Shown one piece after another: positions 7,570 to 15,819 of a stretch of 44,346 nt of DNA (its first letter is position 1; each line of letters starts with the position of its first letter). The translations under genes and the position numbers were made by a program. Source of the stretch: Planctomycetota bacterium (lineage in GTDB: Bacteria > Planctomycetota > Phycisphaerae > UBA1845); contig JAJRPG010000097.1 of assembly GCA_024280855.1 (NCBI GenBank), positions 1-44,346 of the forward strand. The letters run 5' to 3'. Below the pieces are notes generated by a model. It did no database searches, was not told where the DNA came from, and saw only the letters and a list, made by a program, of their open reading frames with translations.

Positions 7570-8595
7570 TCATTTCGTATTTTTGAATTCTGCTGGTAAC
7601 GCGAAGTCAGCAATGAAAATTTGTGATTTTTCCATCCCGCCACGCTTTGATGCCCAAAGTAATTTCAACCCATCGGGGCTAAAGACGGGTAATCCGTCGA
7701 ATTCTGGGTTATCGGTAATTCGGACAAACGAATCTCCCTTCGGTGTTGTCATATACAGGTCGTAATTTGTCTTTTTGTTTTGAGAGAAGGCCATATGGTT
7801 TGCTTGGGTGAAGATCATGCTTTTACCGTCGGGATACCAATAAGGACACCAGTTGAATACAGGGTTGTCCGTGATGGCTCTGTTGTTGGTTCCGTCTGCG
7901 TTCATGATGCGTAGTTGAAGGTTCATGTGTCCATCGACGCGGTGGTCGGCGCGGTAGATAATGTGCTGACTATCAGGTGAAAAGAATGGTCCTCCGTCGT
8001 AGCCTGGCGTGAATGTTAATCGTCGTTGGTTTGCGCCGTCGGCGTCCATGACGTACAACTCCAAATCTCCGTCCCGCTGAGACGTGAAGACGATACGCTG
8101 GCCATCCGGTGAGTAGGCGCATTCCGCGTCGTATCCTGGCGCTCGTGTTATGCGTTTGAGATTTTCACCTGAGGGGTCAGCTTCGAAGACGTCCATGTGC
8201 TGGTTAAAATCCCATTTATATCCTCCTTTGTGATCGTTTTGTTTGGGTTGGTCTACGTTGGGGTCGAGGTGACTTGATGCGAAGATGATTTTTTTTCCGT
8301 TAGGGTGGAAAAAGGAGCAAGTGCATGCACCCTTTCCGGTGCTGACCATGGTCAATTTTTTTGATTGCAGGTTGAGCGTATAGATTTGATATTCCGATTG
8401 GCCTATGGGCGTGCCCTGGAAGATGATGGTTTTGGCGTCTGGGGAAAAATAGGCTTCGCCGGCGTTGAGAAGTCCCATGCCTTGATTCGTAAGTTGGGTA
8501 ATGTTGGAAAGGTATCGGCTTTCTTTGGAAACCGCGCACCCGGAAGCGCTAAGAACAAGGGCGACTAGGCTGGTGGCTATGGTGCGATAGTTCAT
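7570..8595 (-). CDS. TolB-like PD40 beta-propeller lipoprotein
   Basis: 341 residues. The N-terminus is a lipoprotein signal: a hydrophobic stretch ending in LSASGC with the lipidated cysteine at 20. The rest consists of repeated PD40/WD40-like blades, for example FFHPNGKKIIFAS, AYSPDGQRIVFTS, FFSPDSQHIIYRA, WYPDGKSMIFTQ and VFSPDGLKLLWAS, forming a beta-propeller as in the C-terminal half of TolB. It lacks the TolB N-terminal domain and is not next to tol-pal genes, so it should be read as a TolB-like periplasmic propeller of unknown partner. GGAG lies about 9 nt upstream of the ATG at 8595. It converges with the gene ending at 7405. Confidence 0.82.
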   Translation of the reverse strand: MNYRTIATSLVALVLSASGCAVSKESRYLSNITQLTNQGMGLLNAGEAYFSPDAKTIIFQGTPIGQSEYQIYTLNLQSKKLTMVSTGKGACTCSFFHPNGKKIIFASSHLDPNVDQPKQNDHKGGYKWDFNQHMDVFEADPSGENLKRITRAPGYDAECAYSPDGQRIVFTSQRDGDLELYVMDADGANQRRLTFTPGYDGGPFFSPDSQHIIYRADHRVDGHMNLQLRIMNADGTNNRAITDNPVFNWCPYWYPDGKSMIFTQANHMAFSQNKKTNYDLYMTTPKGDSFVRITDNPEFDGLPVFSPDGLKLLWASKRGGMEKSQIFIADFALPAEFKNTK

Positions 8596-8792
8596 TTGTT
8601 AGGTCTCCGAATCGGCGTTTTTGTATATTTTCGAATCTCAAGCGACGCCATCATAATCGAAAGCTTGCATTAGAGAAGTGATGGCTTTGGTTGTTGGCGG
8701 TTAGTGCTTGGGCTATTTCGACTATGCAGGCGTTCGATGGTTCTGGCATGATAACCTTCCGCCTGTAAGCGAAAGAACAACATGCCCTACCG

Positions 8793-8823
8793 ACTGGATT
8801 CCCGGCTGCGCGGGAATGACGGA
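8793..8823. repeat. REP-like palindromic element
   Basis: ATTCCCG (8798-8804) and CGGGAAT (8811-8817) form a 7-bp stem with a 6-nt loop, inside a sequence reading ACTGGATTCCCGGCTGCGCG. This strongly resembles the dispersed GGATTCCCGC..GCGGGAATGACGG type of palindrome found in many bacterial genomes. Its translation on the minus strand (HSRAAGNPV) is a familiar source of false ORFs. Confidence 0.6.
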
Positions 8824-8962
8824 TGGTTGATCCTTGCCTTATGTGATTTTTCCTGTGTGGCCATGGGTTTGGTGCGAAACCTGCGCTACTAATGCTGATA
8901 TTCGTCGCCATGCGGAATGGCGTGGCTGTTATGTGGGTCTGCATGAATCGCAACCTTATTAT

Positions 8963-9070
8963 TATAATATAGTTACGGCGCAAGTCCGTTCTGGTGGACG
9001 GGCGAAGGGGAACCTGCCGGGGCTAAGGATTGTTAAGTATGGGGTGGAGCAAATCGGCAAAATCTGCCGA
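8963..9070 (+). promoter_or_regulatory. Candidate promoter -10 and structured leader of the flagellar TPR operon
   Basis: TATAAT at 8963-8968 is a perfect -10 hexamer, but no good -35 is seen at 16-18 nt. The ~150-nt leader that would follow contains a hairpin CCGTTC/GGACGG (8986-8991 with 8996-9001, tetraloop TGGT) and a second, TCGGCA/TGCCGA (9054-9059 with 9065-9070). I cannot match it to a known riboswitch. Confidence 0.35.
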
Positions 9071-9124
9071 CACTGAGATACTGCATCTGGAAGATGTTGT
9101 GATTTGTACGGGAGAGGCTCAAGG

Positions 9125-11521
9125 ATGGGCAAGGATTCTAATTGGCAGGCTTTGGGTCAGCGGGTAGCCGGTAAGTGGCAAATCCCGTTGGCTCTTGCAT
9201 CTTTTGTGCTGCTGGGCGCTGCCGTATGGCGGATTCGCCCTTCGCCAAGCGCGCTGCCATTGCAGCGTGCGTACACCCATCTCGATACGATGATCTCCGG
9301 TCGTCAGTTCAATGAGGCTGTGGACGTTGTCCATGTGTTGCTTGCCCGCGAAGATTTGTCTGAAAGTGATTTGGCTCAATTGTATATAAGGCTCGGCCGG
9401 GCGGCATCAGGTATTGCTCGTCGTGACCGTCTTTTTAATTCGTTAGTCGGTAGTCAAATCGTTGGACATTATCGTTATGCGGCTACTCGTGGTGTGGCGC
9501 TTGGTGGCGAGGATTTTGTAAATCTTGGTTTGGCTTCGGAGTGGAAGAAGGACTTCAGTTCCGCTGTTCATTATTTGAAGAAGGCGGAGCAGCAGCCTTT
9601 GGAGCATTTGGCTGAGGTGCAATGGCATCGAATTACACTTGAAGATAGATATCTGGAGCCAAGCGACGAGAAGTTGCAAGTCGATCTCGACGCTTATCTG
9701 TTAGCCCTGGAGCCTCATCGTCTTGATATGCGGATCAAGGCGTTGGAGTTGCAAATGCAGGTGCTCGATGACCTTGGATTATTGCGTGAGGCTAGCACGA
9801 TGCTGGTTAAACAAAAAAACGCTTTCGAGAATTCCGATTTTGCGGCGGCGTTTGGGTATTTGGAATCCTGGCTGTTGTATAGTCAGGGGCTTGAAGATGA
9901 AGCTGAAACCTACTTACGTACCATTCGAAATGGCTTGAGTGCTGATGATCCGGTTTACGCGAAAACTGGATGGCTTTTAGGGCAGGTGGTGATGGGAGTG
10001 AAAACGCCTAAGCGTCCTATGGAGGCCTTGTCGTTTTTTGAAGATGTACTCGAACACCAGGCCAAGAGCCCATACGCGATAGCCAGTCGCGTGGGGATTG
10101 CGCAGGCGTATGCGATGTTGGCGCGTCATGATGATGCCATCAGCACATACCGTATTGCGATCGATGCGATGGATGAGCTTACACCCGCTAGGGTCGTGAA
10201 TCGAGACGTCGTGCGAACGTCACTGGGCGTGTTGGCTGAGACCCAGCGATTGGCGGGGCAACTGGAGGCCGCGACGGGATATGCACAGCTGGCTGTGTCG
10301 CTGTTGGACTACGACGACGAAGATGCTGCGGTTGCGATGTTGTCTCAGTTGGTTCAACTTCAGTCCTTGCAAGCAGAAGCGATTGAAGCGGCTGATTCCA
10401 GTGATATCAAAGCGCATCGAGGAGGCATGGATTTTATCGAAGTGTCTTCCTCGCCTGGGTCGCGGAAGATGTTTGGGCTTGCGGGTGATACCTATCGTGA
10501 CCTGGCTAGAATTAATACCTTGTCTGAGCAGCGTGCGGCGCAGGCTGCGTGGCTTTCTGCGCGTCACTATGCACGGGGCGGGTTTCGTGAACGTTCCATT
10601 GAGATGTATCGCGCGTTTACGATAGAGCGCCCACAGAACCCGCTCGTACCTCGTGCGCTGTTGCGCATTGGTCAGCAATATCAATCGATGGGTTCGTGGG
10701 GGCCTGCGATCGAAGCTTTTCAAAATTGCTATCGAAAATTTCCACGCACGCTAGATGCCGCGCGGGCATTGGTTCCGCTGGCCCAATGTTACCTAAACGA
10801 AAAACCTGGTCAGGAAGAACTTGCGGAGAAAGCGTTACGGTTGGTGTTGGAGGATTCGGACGTGTTTACGCCGGATGCGCCAGAGTTTACGTCTGCTATG
10901 TTTTTGCTTGGTGATGTGCTGGATCGTCGTCATTCTTTTGAAGAGGCGATTTCCACATTGGAAGAATCGTTGAATCGCTATGGTAAAGATAGGGCTTCTA
11001 CGCGTGCGAGGTTTTTGTTGGCGGATGCGTATCGTCGAAGTGCCTTGGCTTTGCGTGAAGAGGCCGCGGAAGTGACATTTGCAGGTGAGTTGCAGCAGCT
11101 TCGCTCAGAGGCGAAATCCCGGTTAGGGCGGGCGGCTACATTGTATCGGTTGTTGATCGATGAATTTGAAGATCGTGATCCGACTGCGCTAACCTCGCTC
11201 GAAAAATTATATTTGCGACATTCTTATTTATACGAAGCGGATTGCTATTTTGAAACGTTGGATTATCAGGCTGCGCTGAAGTTGTATGAGGATGCGGCGG
11301 GTTCCTTTCAGGATACGACGTCTTCATTGGCGGCATATGTTCAGATTATTAATTGCGATGTTTTTTTGGGTCGGCCTAACGAGGCGCAGGCGGCGCTTGC
11401 GCGGGCACTTATTTTGGTGGACGCTATGCCGCAAGCGTCGTTCGATGATTCGCTGTCTCCTGAGAAGCGAGAAGATTGGCGACGTTATTTTCAATGGTTA
11501 GATGAATCGGAACTATTTTAG
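9125..11521 (+). CDS. Membrane-anchored TPR protein at the head of the flagellar cluster
   Basis: 798 residues. The start is ATG 9125, with GGAGAGG seven bases upstream; a TTG at 9104 in the same frame is less likely. One N-terminal TM helix (about residues 22-40) is followed by a long soluble domain of tetratricopeptide-like helical pairs; clear ones are near YIRLGRAASG, LVPRALLRIGQQYQSMGSWGPAIEAFQNCYRKFP and MFLLGDVLDRRHSFEEAISTLEESLNRYG. TPR solenoids bind partner proteins, so an assembly or scaffolding role is likely, and the solenoid is probably periplasmic (inference). It lies 13 nt before the FlgN-like gene, suggesting a role in flagellar assembly or regulation, but no named flagellar family is recognised. 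Confidence 0.75.
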   Translation: MGKDSNWQALGQRVAGKWQIPLALASFVLLGAAVWRIRPSPSALPLQRAYTHLDTMISGRQFNEAVDVVHVLLAREDLSESDLAQLYIRLGRAASGIARRDRLFNSLVGSQIVGHYRYAATRGVALGGEDFVNLGLASEWKKDFSSAVHYLKKAEQQPLEHLAEVQWHRITLEDRYLEPSDEKLQVDLDAYLLALEPHRLDMRIKALELQMQVLDDLGLLREASTMLVKQKNAFENSDFAAAFGYLESWLLYSQGLEDEAETYLRTIRNGLSADDPVYAKTGWLLGQVVMGVKTPKRPMEALSFFEDVLEHQAKSPYAIASRVGIAQAYAMLARHDDAISTYRIAIDAMDELTPARVVNRDVVRTSLGVLAETQRLAGQLEAATGYAQLAVSLLDYDDEDAAVAMLSQLVQLQSLQAEAIEAADSSDIKAHRGGMDFIEVSSSPGSRKMFGLAGDTYRDLARINTLSEQRAAQAAWLSARHYARGGFRERSIEMYRAFTIERPQNPLVPRALLRIGQQYQSMGSWGPAIEAFQNCYRKFPRTLDAARALVPLAQCYLNEKPGQEELAEKALRLVLEDSDVFTPDAPEFTSAMFLLGDVLDRRHSFEEAISTLEESLNRYGKDRASTRARFLLADAYRRSALALREEAAEVTFAGELQQLRSEAKSRLGRAATLYRLLIDEFEDRDPTALTSLEKLYLRHSYLYEADCYFETLDYQAALKLYEDAAGSFQDTTSSLAAYVQIINCDVFLGRPNEAQAALARALILVDAMPQASFDDSLSPEKREDWRRYFQWLDESELF

Positions 11522-11534
11522 TGAAAATATTCTA

Positions 11535-12014
11535 ATGATTAATACCCACGAAAAACCTGAGTCAAAGCTTGGCCGTGATGCGCTGTTTTCGTTGTTTCGT
11601 AATCAGGCTTCGGCGCTGAGGCGCATGAAGCAGCTGGTGTTGCAGCAGCGGCAAGCTGTTACGCAAGATAATCCTGAGGACTTGTTGAACTTGCTGAAAC
11701 AAAGGCAAGTTGTCGTGGATGCATTGGTAGGCATGGGAGGGGAAATTAAACGGGTTCGCGGGCAATGGGACCGTCATCGTGATTCTCTCGCTCCCGATGA
11801 TCGAGCAGAGGCTTCTCAATTTATTCTTGAGATGACTAAATCTTTCGAAGAAATTATGGAATCGGATGCGCAGGATGTAAGGTCGCTGGTGGCGAAGAAG
11901 CAGTTGATTGGTAGTGCGTTACAAGCCACGCATACGACGGCTCATGTTGTGTCTGCTTACGCGGGGCAGGTGTTGCCATCTCGCGGAGTTTCTAAATTGG
12001 ATGAGGCTAGCTGA
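11535..12014 (+). CDS. FlgN-like flagellar export chaperone (putative)
   Basis: 159 residues from ATG 11535. An in-frame ATG at 11502 would overlap the previous gene, and neither has a clear ribosome-binding site. The protein is almost entirely helical, with heptad-like stretches (NQASALRRMKQLVLQQRQAVTQDN; LLNLLKQRQVVVDALVGM) and a C-terminal small-residue segment (VVSAYAGQV), the layout of FlgN, which escorts hook-filament junction proteins FlgK and FlgL. The assignment rests on pattern and position, not on a strong motif. Its stop overlaps the kinase start as TGATG, so the two are translationally coupled. Confidence 0.6.
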   Translation: MINTHEKPESKLGRDALFSLFRNQASALRRMKQLVLQQRQAVTQDNPEDLLNLLKQRQVVVDALVGMGGEIKRVRGQWDRHRDSLAPDDRAEASQFILEMTKSFEEIMESDAQDVRSLVAKKQLIGSALQATHTTAHVVSAYAGQVLPSRGVSKLDEAS

Positions 12015-12871
12015 TGGCGGTGTTGGCGACAAAAGAAAATGATCTCGTAGCTGTCATCGAAGCTTACAACGATGTGACAGAAAAGTTGAAGCATTCACAT
12101 GAAGTGCTTGGCAAAGAAGTCTATCGCCTGCGTGAAGCTTTGCATGAGAAAAATAAGGAGCTGGCGCGGCATGAGCGATTGGCTGCGCTCGGGCAGATGG
12201 CTGCTGGTCTGGCGCACGAAATTCGTAATCCGCTCGGCGGTATTGGTTTGTACTCGTCCTTGCTGGAAAAGGACTTGGCTGATCGACCTAAGCAGCAGCG
12301 TATTGCCAAATCAATTGGCGAAGGTGTATGCAATTTAGATAAGCTCGTTACGGATATTCTATCTTTTGCGAGAGGCGCTGAGCCTAACCGTCAACTGCAC
12401 CGATTGGCGCAGGCATTGGACAGTGTGAGTGTGCAAGCTGCGCCGCAGTTACGGGCGAAAGAGGTATCGCTTGAAATTGATCCGGCGTTGTATGACGTCA
12501 AGGTGTATGCCGATGTGTCGCAGCTTGAGCGGGCGATCATGAATCTTGTCTTTAATGCTGTGGATGCGGTTGATCGTGATGGTCATGTTTGGATTCGAGG
12601 TGGCGCTAGCCAAGAGAAAGCTTCGCATACTTGTATTGTTATTGAGGATGACGGGCCGGGCATTGAGCCTAGTTTGTTGAATCGTGTATTTGATCCGTTT
12701 TTTACGACTAAAGATACGGGAACTGGGCTTGGCCTGGCTATTGTGCATCGCATTATCGAGTCCAATGGTGGTTCGATTGCGGCTCGTGCGCGATCGGAGG
12801 GTGGCGCGTCTTTTCATATAGCGCTGCCCGTTTCGTGTGATGATACCCAACGTCTGGGATTGGAGGAATAA
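12014..12871 (+). CDS. Sensor histidine kinase, FlrB/FleS/AtoS type, without a sensor domain
   Basis: 285 residues, soluble. Residues 15-55 form a coiled coil. The HisKA domain has the H-box AAGLAHEIRNPL with the phosphorylated histidine at 68. The HATPase domain has N181 (NLVFNAVDAV), EDDGPGIEP, FDPFFTTKD and GTGLGLAI. No TM, PAS or GAF domain is present, so the input must come through the coiled coil or partner proteins, as for cytoplasmic flagellar kinases. It lies between a FlgN-like gene and a sigma-54 activator, 5 nt before the latter, and is the presumed cognate kinase controlling the flagellar genes downstream. Confidence 0.85.
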   Translation: MAVLATKENDLVAVIEAYNDVTEKLKHSHEVLGKEVYRLREALHEKNKELARHERLAALGQMAAGLAHEIRNPLGGIGLYSSLLEKDLADRPKQQRIAKSIGEGVCNLDKLVTDILSFARGAEPNRQLHRLAQALDSVSVQAAPQLRAKEVSLEIDPALYDVKVYADVSQLERAIMNLVFNAVDAVDRDGHVWIRGGASQEKASHTCIVIEDDGPGIEPSLLNRVFDPFFTTKDTGTGLGLAIVHRIIESNGGSIAARARSEGGASFHIALPVSCDDTQRLGLEE

Positions 12872-12876
12872 AATCG

Positions 12877-14259
12877 ATGGCTCGAATTTGTGTAGTGGAT
12901 GATAGCGATATTTTGAGAGAGTCCGTAGCTGAATCTCTTACCCGGGAAGATCATCGTGTCACGATGTTTGATGATCCTGTCGAGGCCTTGGCTTCCGTGA
13001 AACGTGTTGGCTTTGACTTGATTGTATCAGATTTGAAAATGCCACGCATGGATGGTGTGCAACTTGTTCGTGAGCTTCGTGCGGGCGGTTGCGATACGCC
13101 GGTGATTATGATGACGGCGTTTGCGACGGTGTCTACGGCAGTCGAAGCCATGAAGGCTGGGGCTTATGATTATTTACAAAAACCGTTTGATACTGCGGCG
13201 TTGAATGTTTTGGTCGATCGTGCGTTGGAGCATGATCGACTATCTCGAGAGAACGAGGCGTTGCGGAAATCTGTCGAGGATTTTCGCAAGCCGCGCATGC
13301 TGGCTGGGGATTCGCAGGTTATGCAGGCTCTCCGCGAGGAACTAACGCGGGTGGCTGCTAGTCATGCGACGGTGTTGGTTAGCGGGGAATCGGGGACTGG
13401 CAAGGAGTTGGTGGCTTCGTTTATTCATGCTCATTCGCCCAGGGCTGACCGTCCGATGTTGTGCTTAAATTGTGCGGCGCTTTCGGCGAATCTGCTGGAG
13501 AGCGAACTGTTTGGGCATGAGCGGGGCGCTTTTACTGGCGCGGACCGGACGCGAAAGGGGCGCTTTGAATTGGCTGATGGCGGCACGCTGCTATTAGACG
13601 AAATATCTGAAATGGCTCTTGGTTTGCAGGCGAAATTGCTTCGTGTGTTGCAAGAAGGTGAATTTGAGCGGGTGGGTAGTAGTACGACGCGACGGGCCGA
13701 TGTACGCATCATTGCGACGACCAATCGTAACCTGAAAGAGTGGGTGAGTAAGCGACGTTTTCGTGAAGATTTGTTTTATCGATTGAACGTGTTGCCAGTT
13801 ACGGTTGCGCCTTTGAGGGATCGTATTGAAGATGTCGCTGGTTTGGTGGCGCATTTTGCTGGCCGTTCTGGTGCGAGCCGAGACCGGAAGAGGCTGCAAT
13901 TTTCTCCGGCGGCGATGAAATTGTTGAATGAGTATCATTGGCCTGGCAACGTGCGAGAGCTTGAAAATGTTTGCGAGCGCGCGATGACGATTCGTGATGG
14001 CGATATTGTTTCTGGTGAAATGATCGAGCCTTGGTTGCGGGCGGAGGCTCGGACGATGACAGAGTTTGGTCCGCTGCGAGAAGGTCGGATGTTGCAAGAT
14101 ATGGAACGGCAGCTCATTGAAAAGACACTGGCTAGATATAGCGGTCATCGGGCGAAGTCGGCGAAGGCGCTTGGCATGGGCGTTCGGACGCTTGGTTTGA
14201 AAATTAAACAATGGCGAGAAGAGGCTGCGGCGACGCATGGCGCGGTGGCTGTTTATTAG
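12877..14259 (+). CDS. Sigma-54-dependent response regulator, FlrC/FleR type
   Basis: 460 residues in three domains. Receiver (1-120): acidic pair D8-D9, phosphorylation site D52, T80 and K102. AAA+ domain (about 141-380): Walker A GESGTGKE at 170-177 and the sigma-54-contacting loop GAFTGA at 217-222, both intact. The C-terminus is a Fis-type helix-turn-helix (AKSAKALGMGVRTLGLKIK). GGAGG precedes the ATG. With the adjacent kinase it forms an NtrC-family two-component system. Position directly before two sigma-54 promoter matches and flgB argues that it activates class III basal-body and hook genes, as FlrC, FleR or FlgR do in other bacteria. Confidence 0.9.
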   Translation: MARICVVDDSDILRESVAESLTREDHRVTMFDDPVEALASVKRVGFDLIVSDLKMPRMDGVQLVRELRAGGCDTPVIMMTAFATVSTAVEAMKAGAYDYLQKPFDTAALNVLVDRALEHDRLSRENEALRKSVEDFRKPRMLAGDSQVMQALREELTRVAASHATVLVSGESGTGKELVASFIHAHSPRADRPMLCLNCAALSANLLESELFGHERGAFTGADRTRKGRFELADGGTLLLDEISEMALGLQAKLLRVLQEGEFERVGSSTTRRADVRIIATTNRNLKEWVSKRRFREDLFYRLNVLPVTVAPLRDRIEDVAGLVAHFAGRSGASRDRKRLQFSPAAMKLLNEYHWPGNVRELENVCERAMTIRDGDIVSGEMIEPWLRAEARTMTEFGPLREGRMLQDMERQLIEKTLARYSGHRAKSAKALGMGVRTLGLKIKQWREEAAATHGAVAVY

Positions 14260-14278
14260 TTGCGGTTGTTGAGATGGG

Positions 14279-14294
14279 TGGCGCAGGTTTTGCC
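14279..14294 (+). promoter_or_regulatory. Candidate sigma-54 promoter, upstream copy
   Basis: TGGCGC-N5-TTGCC with the invariant GG and GC exactly ten bases apart. It lies 20 nt after the stop of the sigma-54 activator gene and about 160 nt before the flgB start. Confidence 0.55.
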
Positions 14295-14296
14295 GA

Positions 14297-14312
14297 TGGC
14301 GCATTTTTTGCA
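14297..14312 (+). promoter_or_regulatory. Sigma-54 promoter of the flgB operon
   Basis: TGGCGC-N5-TTGCA with the GG-N10-GC spacing, very close to the consensus TGGCAC-N5-TTGCA. Transcription would start near 14324, giving a leader of about 130 nt to the flgB ATG. It is the better of two matches in tandem, 18 nt apart. An activator of the right class is encoded immediately upstream. Confidence 0.7.
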
Positions 14313-14454
14313 TGGAGGAGAGTCACGTGATGTGGCTGATTCGTGCTGAAAAAGCGGTTGTTGGCTTTGGCATGGTTTCTGTAGATAAGAGCCGCTGATG
14401 AGTAGGTAGGTTTATGCCTTGTGCGAATGCGCTTGGCGGAAGAGAAAGGGACTT

Positions 14455-14889
14455 ATGTTTGTCTCGAACATAACAGGCCGTGGTGCTGCTCCGGCTTTGC
14501 TGGCGACAATGACCTTCAACGAGGCGCGTTTGCGCACGATTGCAGAGAACGTGGCTAATGCTTCAACGCCGGGATACCGGGCGAAGCAGCTGGATACCAA
14601 AGGTTTTCAATCGGCGCTACGGAAAGCATTTGATAATCGTGGCAAAAATGCTAGTAAGCCATTTAGTATTGATGGCGGTGATGAGGTGCGGACTGATGCG
14701 ATGGGGGCGTTGCGGGTGACGCCTAGCTTGGCTCCGGTGGAAAATGTGTTGTTCCATGACGGGACGAATATGTCCATTGAAAAGCAGATGTCGGACCTGG
14801 CTGAGACGGCGATGTCTAATGAGCTGACCTCTACCATTTTGTCGGGTTATTTTTCCGGGCTGAGAAAAGCGATTCGTGGTTCGGTATAG
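14455..14889 (+). CDS. flgB: Flagellar proximal rod protein FlgB
   Basis: 144 residues, close to the usual 130-140. Start ATG 14455 has AAGGG six bases upstream; the longer frame from 14419 is rejected. The N-terminal rod/hook motif is clear (TIAENVANASTPGYRAKQLD), and the C-terminal helix pairs with the N-terminal one as in all axial proteins. FlgB forms the part of the rod nearest the MS-ring with FlgC, FlgF and FliE, and is exported by the flagellar type III system. First gene after the sigma-54 promoters. Confidence 0.9.
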   Translation: MFVSNITGRGAAPALLATMTFNEARLRTIAENVANASTPGYRAKQLDTKGFQSALRKAFDNRGKNASKPFSIDGGDEVRTDAMGALRVTPSLAPVENVLFHDGTNMSIEKQMSDLAETAMSNELTSTILSGYFSGLRKAIRGSV

Positions 14890-14925
14890 GTCGGGTTGCT
14901 AAGGCGATAGTCGAAAGGATTGGAT

Positions 14926-15342
14926 TTGTACGGCACACTTGAAGTTAGTACGTCGGCGTTGGTGGCTCAGCGAACGAATCTAAATGTCATTGCTGGTAAT
15001 ATTGCGATGAAAGATTCTATGCGAATGGTTAATGGTGAATGGACGCCGTATCGCCGGAAGGTGGCTTTGATGGCTCCGGGGAATGCGAATGATCCCAGTA
15101 AGGCGGGGGTGCGGGTGGATGGTATTGTTGATGATCCATCGCCGTTTAGTCTCAGGCATGATCCGACACACGAACATGCGTACAAGAGTGGCAAGAATAA
15201 GGGGTATGTGCCAATGTCCAACGTCAATTATCACACGGAAATGGTAAATGCTTTGACGGCTGCTCGTGCTTTTGAGGCGAATGTGTCGGTTATAGAAATT
15301 AGTAAGTCGATGGCGTCAAGTACGCTGCGGCTCTTGGCGTAA
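14926..15342 (+). CDS. flgC: Flagellar proximal rod protein FlgC
   Basis: 138 residues if translation begins at the TTG at 14926, six bases after AGGA and giving MYGTLEVSTSALVAQRTNLNV; a TTG at 14920 is the alternative. No ATG fits. Conserved features: the N-terminal rod helix (VAQRTNLNVIAGNIA), the VNYHTEMVNALTAARAFEANVSVIE segment and the C-terminal ISKSMASSTLRLLA. The usual ANAxT motif is altered to AMKDS. FlgC is a rod subunit between FliE/FlgB and FlgG. It sits 36 nt after flgB. Confidence 0.88.
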   Translation: MYGTLEVSTSALVAQRTNLNVIAGNIAMKDSMRMVNGEWTPYRRKVALMAPGNANDPSKAGVRVDGIVDDPSPFSLRHDPTHEHAYKSGKNKGYVPMSNVNYHTEMVNALTAARAFEANVSVIEISKSMASSTLRLLA

Positions 15343-15389
15343 GTATGCGTGATCGTGATTGAATAGTTAATTGACGGAATCATAAACGA

Positions 15390-15701
15390 ATGAGCAATCC
15401 CATAAATATCACGAACCAAGTGCAGTCCCTGGCTAGTTCCCGATCGTTGTTGCAGACGCCAGGGCAGCAGCCTGTAGAAGGGAAAGATTTTAAGTCGATT
15501 TTGTTAGACAGCTTGAATGAGGTGAATCGTTTGCAGGGCGAGGCTGATGCTGGTGTTCAGAAGTTGTTGACTGGCGAGACGAACAATGTGGCCGAAGTCT
15601 TAGCGGCGGCGAATAAGGCTGGGATTGCTTTTGATTTGCTTATGGAAGTTCGCAATAAATTGTCGGATGCGTATGACGAAATTAAACAGATGCGGGTATA
15701 A
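15390..15701 (+). CDS. fliE: Flagellar hook-basal body complex protein FliE
   Basis: 103 residues, the family length. The C-terminal signature is present: EVNRLQGEADAGVQKLLTGETNNVAEVLAAANKAGIAFDLLMEVRNKLSDAYDEIKQM, read here in shorter pieces such as VAEVLAAANKA and LLMEVRNKL. FliE links the MS-ring (FliF) to the rod and is an early export substrate. It lies in the conserved flgB-flgC-fliE-fliF order. Confidence 0.93.
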   Translation: MSNPINITNQVQSLASSRSLLQTPGQQPVEGKDFKSILLDSLNEVNRLQGEADAGVQKLLTGETNNVAEVLAAANKAGIAFDLLMEVRNKLSDAYDEIKQMRV

Positions 15702-15819
15702 CTTGCATCGTTGGATGAAGTCGGACTGAGTGGGCGTATTATTTTGTTTCGGATGAATCGAGGGACATGGATGTCCAGTTGATTCACTAGCGAGTTGATT
15801 TTTTGAATAAGGCCAAGCC

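Larger units (their letters stand above)
8596..9124. other. Intergenic region between divergent genes
   Basis: About 530 nt without a credible gene. Short frames exist on both strands (8651-8983 minus, 8834-9076 plus), but the first simply translates the REP-like palindrome and neither has family features or a good start. The right half holds a perfect -10 hexamer and a hairpin-rich leader before the TPR gene, entered separately. Confidence 0.7.

Noticed and set aside
8651-8983. 110-codon minus-strand ORF in the intergenic region
   Set aside because: Its central part is a translation of the REP-like palindrome and the rest has no domain, start signal or neighbour support.
9040-9075. Possible sigma-28 promoter containing GCCGACAC
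   Set aside because: No TAAA-type -35 lies at 15 nt; the sequence is better explained as one arm of a hairpin.
8834-9076. 80-codon plus-strand ORF before the TPR gene
   Set aside because: It runs through the hairpin-rich leader, has no ribosome-binding site and its composition is not protein-like.
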